NCBI RefSeq assembly: GCF_018263855.1
Contig: NZ_CP073318.1
Location: forward strand, 10,788,001 to 10,852,000
Length of the DNA stretch: 64,000 nucleotides
Direction: 5' to 3'
Origin: Kutzneria sp. CA-103260
GTDB taxonomy: Bacteria > Actinomycetota > Actinomycetes > Mycobacteriales > Pseudonocardiaceae
Shown: positions 15,964 to 23,396 of the stretch, one piece after another
Layout: the number at the start of each line of letters is the position of its first letter
Position numbering within the stretch: the stretch's first letter is position 1
Program-made: the position numbers and the translations under genes
The notes under the pieces: generated by a model
Databases searched by the model: none
What the model was told of the DNA's origin: nothing
What the model saw: the letters and a program-made list of their open reading frames with translations, nothing else

Positions 15964-16795
15964 GCCGGGCCCAGTCGGCGAAGCTGTGCCACCCGATCTC
16001 GGGGTGGTCGGCGCGCAACCGGGTGATGTCGACGTCCATGCCGACCCGGTCGAAATAGTCGAACATGGCGGCCAGATCGGTGGAGTAGCGGGCGACGTCC
16101 TCGACGTTCGCGGCGTCGTACTGGATGTCGCGCCCGACGACCGCGCCGAGGGCTCGGGCCATCTCCCGGCCCGTGCGCTCGTCGGACGCGATGTCGACCC
16201 GGCGGCCGCGGAACTCGTCCCGGCGGCCGATCACCAGCGCCGCGAACGCGCCGATGTCCGCCGCCGCGATCAGCTTGAGCGGCGTGCCCGGCGACAGCGG
16301 CAGCGAGAACCGGCCCTGCTTGAGCGACCGGATCGCCCAGCCGCCGGCGATGTTGTCCATGAACGCCGCCGGGGCGATGACCGTCCAGTCCTCGGACACG
16401 TCGGCCAGATGCCGCTCCACCACCCATTTGCTGTCGAAGTGCGGGATTCCCGTGCCGCGGTCGGCGTTCGTCGCCGAGGTGTACACGATGTGCCCCACGC
16501 CGGCGCGCACCGCCGCGTCGACCGCGTCCACGCCGTGCCGGATCTCGGTGTCCAGATCCGTGCCGAACGGCGTCGTGACCAGGAAGACCGCGTCCGCGCC
16601 GTCGAACGCCCGGTCCAGCGACTCCGGCTGGTCGAAGTCGGCGGCGACCACCTCCGCCCCCGGCAGGTCGACCGCCTCGGGTCGTCTGGTCAGGGCCCGC
16701 ACTCGATGCCCGGCTTCGAGCAGCGCGCGGGCCGTCGCCCCGCCCTGCGTGCCCGACGCTCCGGTGACGGCGACTGTCAGTCGGTAAGGTTCCAT
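15923..16795 (-). CDS. NmrA-like NAD(P)-binding oxidoreductase (290 aa)
   Basis: Atypical short-chain dehydrogenase of the NmrA/HSCARG class. The dinucleotide site is TVAVTGASGTQGGATARALL near the N-terminus; AVFLVTTPFG and YTSATNADRGTGIPHFDSK follow, with no YxxxK catalytic pair, so it is more likely an NAD(P)H sensor or quinone oxidoreductase-like protein. ATG at 16795 begins the Rossmann fold. It overlaps the 3' end of the P450-like gene by 41 bp (convergent). It is divergent from a MarR gene with inverted repeats between them, a common redox or electrophile-sensing arrangement. Confidence 0.9.
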   Translation of the reverse strand: MEPYRLTVAVTGASGTQGGATARALLEAGHRVRALTRRPEAVDLPGAEVVAADFDQPESLDRAFDGADAVFLVTTPFGTDLDTEIRHGVDAVDAAVRAGVGHIVYTSATNADRGTGIPHFDSKWVVERHLADVSEDWTVIAPAAFMDNIAGGWAIRSLKQGRFSLPLSPGTPLKLIAAADIGAFAALVIGRRDEFRGRRVDIASDERTGREMARALGAVVGRDIQYDAANVEDVARYSTDLAAMFDYFDRVGMDVDITRLRADHPEIGWHSFADWARLNAPRLAGSPLPG

Positions 16796-16804
16796 GCGCA
16801 AAGC

Positions 16805-16844
16805 TTGACCGTGAAAAGATTCTTCGGTCAAGTCTTTATTTGAC
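16805..16844. promoter_or_regulatory. MarR operator region between nmrA-like and marR genes
   Basis: TTGACCG (16805-16811) pairs with CGGTCAA (16825-16831), and GTCAA (16827-16831) also pairs with TTGAC (16840-16844). Two overlapping inverted repeats therefore share one half-site, immediately upstream of the nmrA-like start. Confidence 0.6.
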
Positions 16845-16874
16845 AGCGGAAGTGTTCTCCCCTCAACTGTTGTC

Positions 16875-17351
16875 ATGGCCGATCCCGACCCGCTGCTGGC
16901 GTGGCTGTACCTGCAACAGGGCGTGCAGGCCGTGGAGGAGGCGCTGAGCGCCACCATGGAGGAGCACTGCGGGTGCACGCTCAGCGAGCACGCGGCGCTG
17001 TACCGGCTGAAGACGGCCGAGGAGCAGCGGCTGAGCATGGCGGAGCTGGCGGAGTTGCTGGGGATCAGCCCGAGCGGGGTGACCCGGCTGGTGGACCGGC
17101 TGGTCCGGCGGGGCTGGGTGGCTAGGGTGCAGCTGCCGGGGAATCGGCGGACGGTGTGCGCGACGCTCACCGAGGAGGGCCTGCGGGTGCTCCAGGGCAC
17201 GACCATGGTGGTCTACTGGCAGGCGGTGCACTCCCACTTTGAGTCCACATTGGACGCCGAGGACATCGCGGCGGTGGCCCGCATCGGCCGCAAGATGCTG
17301 GAGGCGCACGGCCGCTGGGACGCCAAAAGGTTTGCTCCTGGCTCACCCTGA
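16875..17351 (+). CDS. MarR-family transcriptional regulator (158 aa)
   Basis: Winged-helix dimeric regulator: LSEHAALYRLKTAEEQRLSM leads into MAELAELLGISPSGVTRLVD (recognition helix) and the wing GWVARVQLPGNRRTVCATLT. Cysteines at about 34, 36 and 98 (the CGC cluster near the N-terminus and one in the wing) could serve in redox sensing, which would match the NmrA-like target, but this is speculation. It is transcribed away from the nmrA-like gene; the shared 80-bp gap carries the operator. Confidence 0.92.
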   Translation: MADPDPLLAWLYLQQGVQAVEEALSATMEEHCGCTLSEHAALYRLKTAEEQRLSMAELAELLGISPSGVTRLVDRLVRRGWVARVQLPGNRRTVCATLTEEGLRVLQGTTMVVYWQAVHSHFESTLDAEDIAAVARIGRKMLEAHGRWDAKRFAPGSP

Positions 17352-17369
17352 GCCGGGTACCGTCGCCGC

Positions 17370-18125
17370 ATGAGACGTTATGTCGCGCTGGGCGACAGCC
17401 TGACCGAGGGCATCGGCGACTTCGCCGACGACGGTCGCCCGCGTGGCTGGGCCGACCGGTTCGCGCAGGGCCTGGCCAGCCGGCGCGGCGAGCTGGAGTA
17501 CGCCAACCTCGCCATCCGCGGGCTGACCACCGCGCAGGTGCTCGCCACCCAGCTGCAGCCGGCCGTGGCGCTCGCGCCCGACCTGGCCAGCGTCATCGTC
17601 GGCATGAACGACCTGCTGCGGCCCCGGTTCGACGCCGGCCGCCTCCGCCGCGACCTGAGCACCATCTACGGTGAGCTGGCCGCCACCGGCGCCACCGTGC
17701 TGACCGCGACGCTGCCCGAGCCGGGCATCGGCGTGCCGCTGCCGGCCCAGATGCGGGCCAGCTTCGTGCGCCGCGGCCGCCGTCTCAACGACGCCATCCG
17801 GCACGCCGCCGCGGAACACCGGGTCCAGTGCCTCGACCTCGCCCGCTCCACGCCGACCGATCCGGCGATCTGGAGCACGGACCGCCTGCACCCCAGCGCC
17901 TACGGCCACCAGCTGATCGCCGACGAGTTCCTGGCCTTCCTGCTGACCGGCACGCCCTCGGCGATCCGCATCCCGGCCCATGTGCCGGCGGTGGTCGGCC
18001 CGGCCGAGCAGGTCCGCTGGGTCGCCAGCCAGGTCGGCCCGTGGCTGTGGCGGCGGCTGACCTTCCGCACCGCCGGTGACGGCGTCACGGCCAAGCTGCC
18101 CGCCTACCAGTTGCTGCGGGCCTGA
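17370..18125 (+). CDS. SGNH/GDSL-family esterase (251 aa)
   Basis: Compact intracellular SGNH hydrolase. Block I is ALGDSLTEGIGD (Ser9), block II is NLAIRGLTTAQV (Gly), block III is IVGMNDLLRP (Asn), and block V is STDRLHPSAYGHQLIADEF with the Asp-His pair, so all catalytic residues are present. No signal peptide is visible. The substrate is unknown; relatives act on short-chain esters or lysophospholipids. It lies 18 bp after the MarR gene on the same strand and may be co-transcribed with it. Confidence 0.93.
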   Translation: MRRYVALGDSLTEGIGDFADDGRPRGWADRFAQGLASRRGELEYANLAIRGLTTAQVLATQLQPAVALAPDLASVIVGMNDLLRPRFDAGRLRRDLSTIYGELAATGATVLTATLPEPGIGVPLPAQMRASFVRRGRRLNDAIRHAAAEHRVQCLDLARSTPTDPAIWSTDRLHPSAYGHQLIADEFLAFLLTGTPSAIRIPAHVPAVVGPAEQVRWVASQVGPWLWRRLTFRTAGDGVTAKLPAYQLLRA

Positions 18126-18175
18126 TCCCCAGAGAAGTCTGTGAGTTTCTGTCCGGGTTGACGCATGCCCGCTAG

Positions 18176-18215
18176 TCTGTTCGCAAAACGCATGGGTGTG
18201 CGCTATGCGAACAGA
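18176..18215. promoter_or_regulatory. Operator-like long inverted repeat before MFS gene
   Basis: TCTGTTCGCA (18176-18185) and TGCGAACAGA (18206-18215) form a perfect 10-bp inverted repeat with a 20-bp spacer, ending 27 bp before the GTG start of the MFS gene. The spacing suggests a dimer-of-dimers regulator such as IclR or GntR; no such gene is adjacent. Confidence 0.5.
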
Positions 18216-18242
18216 GTCAACGGCGACTACCGGGAGGACACT

Positions 18243-19493
18243 GTGACTTCCACCGAGGCACCCAGTCGCGGCTGGGTGCTGCCGCTGTGCTGGTCGGCCG
18301 TCCTGCTGGACGGCTTCGACCTGGTCGTGCTGGGCACCGTGCTGCCGGTGCTGCTGGCCGGCCACGTGTGGAACCTGTCGGCGGCGGACGCGACGTTCGC
18401 CTCGACGATCGGGCTGGTCGGCATGACGATCGGGGCGCTGGCGCTGGGCACGGTGACCGAGGTGCTGGGCCGACGGCGGGCGATGATCGTGTCGGTGACG
18501 GTGTTCTCGGTCTGCACCCTGCTGTGCGCGGTGGCCCCGTCGGTGTGGGTGTTCGGCCTGCTGCGCTTCGTCGCCGGACTCGGCCTCGGCGGCTGCCTGC
18601 CGACGGCGATCACCCTGGTCAGCGAGCACTACGAGCGCACCGGCCGGCCGAGCACGGCGACGACCACCGTGATGACCGGCTACCACGTGGGCGCGATGGC
18701 CACCGCCCTGCTGGGCATCGCGCTGATCGGCCCGCTGGGCTGGCAGGCCATGTTCGTGGTGGGCGCGCTGCCGGCGTTGGTGCTGGTGCCGCTGATGATC
18801 CGCCACCTGCCGGACTCGGTCGCGCCGACGCGGCGGCGCCAGTCGTCGGTCAAGGCGGCGCTGGCGGTGCTGTTCCGGGGCCGCATGATCGGCGTGACGA
18901 TCGCGTTCTGGGTGACCTCCTTCATGGGGCTGATCCTGGTCTACGGCCTCAACACCTGGCTGCCGGAGATCATGCGGCAGGCGGGCTACCCGCTCGGCGC
19001 GTCACTGGGCCTGTTGCTGACGCTGAACTTCGGCGGCGTCGCGGGCCTGCTGGTGGCCGGCGTGGTCGCGGACCGGATCGGCATCAAGCCGGCCACACTG
19101 GGCTGGTTCGCGGTGGCCACGGTGATGCTGGCGCTGCTGAGCATCAAGCTGCCCAGCGTCGCGCTCTACGTGGCGGTGTTCCTGTCCGGCGCGTTCGTGT
19201 TCAGCGCCCAGGTGCTGGTGTACGCCTACACCACTCGCGCCTATCCGGCCGACGCCCGGGCTACTGGACTGGGCTGGACGGCAGGCATCGGACGTATCGG
19301 GGCCATTTGCGGACCGCTGCTGGGCGGTCTGCTGCTCACCGCCGGAATCGTGTACCCGTGGGGCTTTTACGCGTTCGCAGTGGTCGCGGCCCTGGCGGCG
19401 GCTGGTGTCGCGGCGTTGAACGCGGCCAGCCGGTTACCCGCGCCGGCCGTGAGTCAGCCCGGCACAAATGGGGAGACCTCCAACCAATCGTGA
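18243..19493 (+). CDS. MFS transporter, aromatic acid:H+ symporter-like (416 aa)
   Basis: Twelve predicted membrane helices. Helix 1 carries the DGFDLVVLG pattern typical of the AAHS (PcaK/BenK) family; the helix 2-3 loop is LGTVTEVLGRRRAM and the helix 8-9 loop is GVVADRIGIKP. GTG at 18243 is chosen because GGGAGG precedes it by 5 bases. Substrate is likely an aromatic or small organic acid. No catabolic genes lie next to it. A 10-bp inverted repeat upstream suggests ligand-controlled expression, and a bulged hairpin follows the gene. Confidence 0.9.
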   Translation: MTSTEAPSRGWVLPLCWSAVLLDGFDLVVLGTVLPVLLAGHVWNLSAADATFASTIGLVGMTIGALALGTVTEVLGRRRAMIVSVTVFSVCTLLCAVAPSVWVFGLLRFVAGLGLGGCLPTAITLVSEHYERTGRPSTATTTVMTGYHVGAMATALLGIALIGPLGWQAMFVVGALPALVLVPLMIRHLPDSVAPTRRRQSSVKAALAVLFRGRMIGVTIAFWVTSFMGLILVYGLNTWLPEIMRQAGYPLGASLGLLLTLNFGGVAGLLVAGVVADRIGIKPATLGWFAVATVMLALLSIKLPSVALYVAVFLSGAFVFSAQVLVYAYTTRAYPADARATGLGWTAGIGRIGAICGPLLGGLLLTAGIVYPWGFYAFAVVAALAAAGVAALNAASRLPAPAVSQPGTNGETSNQS

Positions 19494-19503
19494 GTGCACT
19501 CAC
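19490..19503. promoter_or_regulatory. Perfect 14-bp palindrome over the MFS stop codon
   Basis: GTGAGTGCACTCAC is self-complementary and contains the TGA stop of the MFS gene. It may be an operator for the protease gene about 90 bp downstream, or chance. Confidence 0.25.
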
Positions 19504-19519
19504 GTTGCTTCCTCACGGA

Positions 19520-19574
19520 TGAGCCTGCGATGTTGCCCGTGACCGCCGCCACGGTCATCGGGCACTCAGGCTCA
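19520..19574 (+). terminator. Bulged long hairpin between MFS and protease genes
   Basis: TGAGCCTG (19520-19527) pairs with CAGGCTCA (19567-19574), and inside it TGCCCGTGACCG pairs with CGGTCATCGGGCA with a single bulge. It ends 19 bases before the protease ATG, overlapping its ribosome-binding region, so it could also act as a 5'-leader structure. Confidence 0.5.
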
Positions 19575-19593
19575 CCCCCGCGAAGGGAGCACC

Positions 19594-22500
19594 ATGCTGC
19601 GCGGTCTGGTCCTGGTCACGGCGGCGGCTTCGGCCCTCGCCCTGACCGCAGCCGGTCCATCTGCCGCCGCGACCGCGGCGCCACCAACCCAATCCGGAAC
19701 ATCGCCCCTGGGCGACCTCGTCGGCAGACCGGCGGCACCGCCGGAACCGAAGGCTGACTCGGTCCTCGTGGTCACCGACGGTGCCGCCGCGCCGAAGTTC
19801 GGCGCGCAGGTGACGCGGACGACCGGCCAGGACACGTATCTGGTCCACGTCGACGGCGACGCCGAGCAGGCGGCCCAGCAGTTGCGCAAGCAGCCGGGCG
19901 TGCGGTTCGCCGAGCCGAACCGGGCTGTGAGCGGCATGACGGCCGGCTCGGCCCCGCTGCCGAACTGGGCCGGCCACCTGCCGGTCAAGGGCCCCGACAA
20001 CTACGGCGTCACGTCCTCGCTGCAGAGTTTCCTGAACGCCAACGGGGTTGACGCCCTCGGCGCGTACGACACGATCGGCGCCCGGTCCGGCCAGTTACCC
20101 GGGGCCGGGCAGATCATCACCAACGTCAGCGTGGGCGACCTGACCGACAAGACCACCGTGGTCAAGGACGGCCAGCGCTACCTGGACATCCCGTCCATGC
20201 CGCTGATCCCGACCTACGTGTCGACCGGCAGCAGCGTCGACCCGCTGGGCACCACCACCGGCGAGGACCCGAGCCTGGGCGAGGTGCTGCTGGACTTCGC
20301 CGTGATGGCCCCGCTGCCGCACGACAAGCAGCGCCCGGAGGCGACCGGCAGCGGCGCGACCGACCTGCTCGGCATCGCGCCCGGCGCGCAGTACCGGCTG
20401 GTGGTGCCGCAGCAGGCCAGCTCCGACGGCATCGCCGAGGCGCTGCTGGCCGCGGCCCGGCAGAACCCGCGCCCCAACGTGATCACCGCCAGCCTCGGCT
20501 TCGGCGTGGACACGGTCGGCTTCGCCGGGCGGTACCTGGAGGACAACCCGATCCTCCAGTCGGTGGTGTCGACCATCGTGCGCGACTACCACATCGTCGT
20601 CACGATCTCGTCCAACGACGGCACGCGGCTCTACACCCCGGCGGCGGTCGGCCCGGACGGCGGCAGCGTGCCGACCGACTTGGCGCGCAAGGCATCCGAG
20701 TCCACTGACCTCGACGACGACGCCTACTCCACGACCCCGTCCAAGGTGCTGGACAGCGGCGCGATCGCGGTCGGGTCCACCACGCTGGACGACACGCTGG
20801 CGCAGCCGGGGTCGGCCAACGGCACCTTCGCCACCACCCGCTTCAACGGCGGCACACTGTACTCCTCCGGCTTCGGCGAGCGCGTCGACGTTTCCGCGCC
20901 CGGGGACGGGATTCCGGCGTTCGAGCACCCGAACAACGGCGGCCCGCAGTCGGTGACGACGGTCCTCAACGGCGGCACCTCGGCCTCCGCGCCGATGGTG
21001 GCGGCGGCCTCGGCCGTGGTGTTGCAGGCGGCCAAGCTCGCCGGCAAGCACCTCGACCCGGCCGACGTGCGGCGGCTGCTGCAGAAGACCGGCCGCCCGG
21101 TGGCTACGCCGCCGCAGGCCGACCGGCCGATCGACGTAGGAAACCAGATCGACATCACGGCAGCGGTGAACTCCCTGCTGCCGCAAGGGAAGACCACGAT
21201 CCAGCGGATCTCGGTGGCGCACCGGGTGACCACCGGCAACCTCGGTGGCGACTTCACCGAGGCGACCGACCCGGACCGGATCGACCTCCAGACCGACGGC
21301 ACCGGCGAGGGCCTGGTCGGGCCGATCACCATCGGCGCGGACGTCACCGGCGCGCCGAACCGCAAGCTGGACTACGTGCTTTCGGTCAACGGCAAGCAGT
21401 TCCACGCCGACCGGCCGGCCGTCCGGATCACGCCGACCCAGTTGCTCCAGGCCGCCGGTCTGCCGGTGGTGGCGACGGCCGACCGGACCGTGGACCTGAC
21501 CTTCGAGGTCCGCGACGGCCACAAGGTGTTGGCGTCGGCCAAGAAGACGCTGACCGTCGGCCCGACCGACGGCACCTTCGCCGAGGCGACTGCGCCGATC
21601 GTCCCGGCCACGGTCAAGCTGGGCGCGCCGGTCACCGTGCACTACGACCTGACCGGCGTCCGCACGGTGAAGTCGCCGCAGCTGGTGGTGTCCACGGTCG
21701 GCCACTGGAACCCGTTGAGCGCTCCCATCTTCTCGGCGGCGTACACGGTCGCGCTGACCGGAACCTCCGGCGACGTCACGATTCCGGCCAGCGCCTTCGA
21801 CGACGGCGGCGGCCTCTACGGCATTGGCTTCGTGCAGGATTCCACCGCGTTCAAGCCGGTGTACGGCGAGTTCGCCCCGATCCGGGTCGACGGCGGGACC
21901 GCTGACCACCGGGCCAGCACGCCCACCTTCAACACCGGCTTGCACCAGCTGGCCGTGAACCGGGCCGCGCCGACGTTCACGCTGAACTACGACGTGCGCA
22001 ACATCCCTGGCGCCACCGGGGCGGAGCTGGAGTTCTCCTCGCCGGCCCCGACGTTGTTCAACGCCCTCAACACCGTCACCAACGCCAACGGCACCCAGCC
22101 GGACAACGACGGCGTCGACGGGTCGTCGGCCGGCACCAGGAAACTCCCGGGCCGCAACGGATCCGTGCAGCTCGACGCGACCAAGCTCGGCCTGGGCTTC
22201 TCGGACTCGTACGACGTGCGGGTCATCGCGCTCAACCGGGACGGCCGGCCGGTGGGGCAGGCCAGCCCGACCTCGTTCCTGGAACTGGACGACGGCCTCA
22301 CTCCGGACAACACCGCGGTGGTGGACTTCGCGGCCAACGGCCCTGACTCGGTGGTCGTCACCGATGACGGCAAGGGCCACCAGGCGGTCCGCCGGTACGA
22401 CCCGAGCACCGGCAAATACGGCGTGAACTTGGCCACTGGCAACGGTTTCCGGATTGTCGGCGTCGACCCGTCCACGCACCGGGTGGCCGTCCTGCACGGC

Positions 22501-23325
22501 GCGGCTGTGGAGGTCTACGACGTGCCGGCGGGCAAACTCGCCGCCACGGCCCCGCTCACCGGCTACACGCCGATCGGCGGCCGGGTCGACACCACGCGGC
22601 ACCGGGCGGCGATCCTGTTGCACCACAACGGGGACAACGCCGACGCCGTGGTGGCGGTTGACCTCGGCACCGGCACCGCCGGACAGCCCATCGCCGCGGA
22701 CAAGAACGTGGCCGCCGGCACGTACTTCCTGATCGACCTGAACCAGCGGACGGGCCAGGTGTTCGTGGCCAAGGCCGGCGGCGGCCTGATCTGCTTCGCC
22801 GGCGGCGCGGGCCTGGTCGCCCGGGTCGACCTGGACACGGCCGCCGTCACCGCGGCCGACCGGGCCGACGGCTGCGCCGGGGCGATGGCCGTCGACGAGG
22901 GCACGAACACCGTGTATCAGCTGTCCTACCGGTCGTTCAGCGTCAACATCAACGGCACCACCAACCTGATCCCGGTCGCCGGTGACACTCTCCAGCCCGG
23001 CGCCGGCGTCGCGGTTCGCCAGCAGCCGTCGCTGACCGTGGCCGTGGACGGCGCGCACCACCTGGCTCTGGTGGCGTTCGAGACGCCGCCCGCGGTGCCG
23101 CAGTTCGGCGCGGTCGGCGGTCTGATCTTCGACAACAACGCGACCAGCCAGGTCGTGGTGGTCGACCTGGCCACCGGCAAGGCGGTCGGCACGGTGCGGG
23201 GCATGGACTTCTCCACCGGGCTGGTCGGGGCGGGCCCCGGCCGCGGCGTGCAGATCGATCCGGCCACCCGGACCGGCTGGACGTTCGCCGGCGACGCCCA
23301 CCAGGTGCAGCAGTTCTCGTACTGA
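19594..23325 (+). CDS. Large secreted subtilase/sedolisin-like serine protease (1243 aa)
   Basis: Signal peptide at residues 1-27 (MLRGLVLVTAAASALALTAA); then an inhibitor-I9-like propeptide near 50-115 (YLVHVDGDAEQAAQQL ... VRFAEPNRAV). The peptidase domain spans about 130-535 with Ser463 in NGGTSASAPMV and the oxyanion Asn341 in ISSNDG. The usual S8 HGT histidine is missing; at its place is Glu230-x3-Asp234 (GEVLLDFAVM), the acid pair of S53 sedolisins. About 700 further residues look beta-rich, ending in propeller-like repeats (VVVVDLATGKAVGTVRG). An extracellular nutrient protease is likely. A GAAGGGAG ribosome-binding site precedes the ATG and a strong terminator follows. Confidence 0.85.
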   Translation: MLRGLVLVTAAASALALTAAGPSAAATAAPPTQSGTSPLGDLVGRPAAPPEPKADSVLVVTDGAAAPKFGAQVTRTTGQDTYLVHVDGDAEQAAQQLRKQPGVRFAEPNRAVSGMTAGSAPLPNWAGHLPVKGPDNYGVTSSLQSFLNANGVDALGAYDTIGARSGQLPGAGQIITNVSVGDLTDKTTVVKDGQRYLDIPSMPLIPTYVSTGSSVDPLGTTTGEDPSLGEVLLDFAVMAPLPHDKQRPEATGSGATDLLGIAPGAQYRLVVPQQASSDGIAEALLAAARQNPRPNVITASLGFGVDTVGFAGRYLEDNPILQSVVSTIVRDYHIVVTISSNDGTRLYTPAAVGPDGGSVPTDLARKASESTDLDDDAYSTTPSKVLDSGAIAVGSTTLDDTLAQPGSANGTFATTRFNGGTLYSSGFGERVDVSAPGDGIPAFEHPNNGGPQSVTTVLNGGTSASAPMVAAASAVVLQAAKLAGKHLDPADVRRLLQKTGRPVATPPQADRPIDVGNQIDITAAVNSLLPQGKTTIQRISVAHRVTTGNLGGDFTEATDPDRIDLQTDGTGEGLVGPITIGADVTGAPNRKLDYVLSVNGKQFHADRPAVRITPTQLLQAAGLPVVATADRTVDLTFEVRDGHKVLASAKKTLTVGPTDGTFAEATAPIVPATVKLGAPVTVHYDLTGVRTVKSPQLVVSTVGHWNPLSAPIFSAAYTVALTGTSGDVTIPASAFDDGGGLYGIGFVQDSTAFKPVYGEFAPIRVDGGTADHRASTPTFNTGLHQLAVNRAAPTFTLNYDVRNIPGATGAELEFSSPAPTLFNALNTVTNANGTQPDNDGVDGSSAGTRKLPGRNGSVQLDATKLGLGFSDSYDVRVIALNRDGRPVGQASPTSFLELDDGLTPDNTAVVDFAANGPDSVVVTDDGKGHQAVRRYDPSTGKYGVNLATGNGFRIVGVDPSTHRVAVLHGAAVEVYDVPAGKLAATAPLTGYTPIGGRVDTTRHRAAILLHHNGDNADAVVAVDLGTGTAGQPIAADKNVAAGTYFLIDLNQRTGQVFVAKAGGGLICFAGGAGLVARVDLDTAAVTAADRADGCAGAMAVDEGTNTVYQLSYRSFSVNINGTTNLIPVAGDTLQPGAGVAVRQQPSLTVAVDGAHHLALVAFETPPAVPQFGAVGGLIFDNNATSQVVVVDLATGKAVGTVRGMDFSTGLVGAGPGRGVQIDPATRTGWTFAGDAHQVQQFSY

Positions 23326-23350
23326 GCAAAAAACAGGGCTGAGCAAGCAG

Positions 23351-23380
23351 AAAGGGCCGGGGCAGCCGCCCCGGCCCTTT
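23351..23380. terminator. Bidirectional terminator
   Basis: A perfect 13-bp stem (23351-23363 with 23368-23380) with a 4-nt loop, ending in a T-run on either strand (AAA...TTT). It lies between the convergent protease and chitinase genes. Confidence 0.88.
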
Positions 23381-23396
23381 CCCTTACCCCATTACC

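Noticed and set aside
18158..18186. TTGACG at 18158 as the -35 box of the MFS promoter
   Set aside because: No acceptable -10 element at 16-18 bp; only the inverted repeat downstream is kept as a regulatory candidate.
20095..23346. About 1080-codon reverse frame opposite the secreted protease
   Set aside because: Composition (Arg, Gly, His, Asp, Val) is that of a complement frame; no ribosome-binding site or domain; the forward gene has a signal peptide and catalytic motifs.
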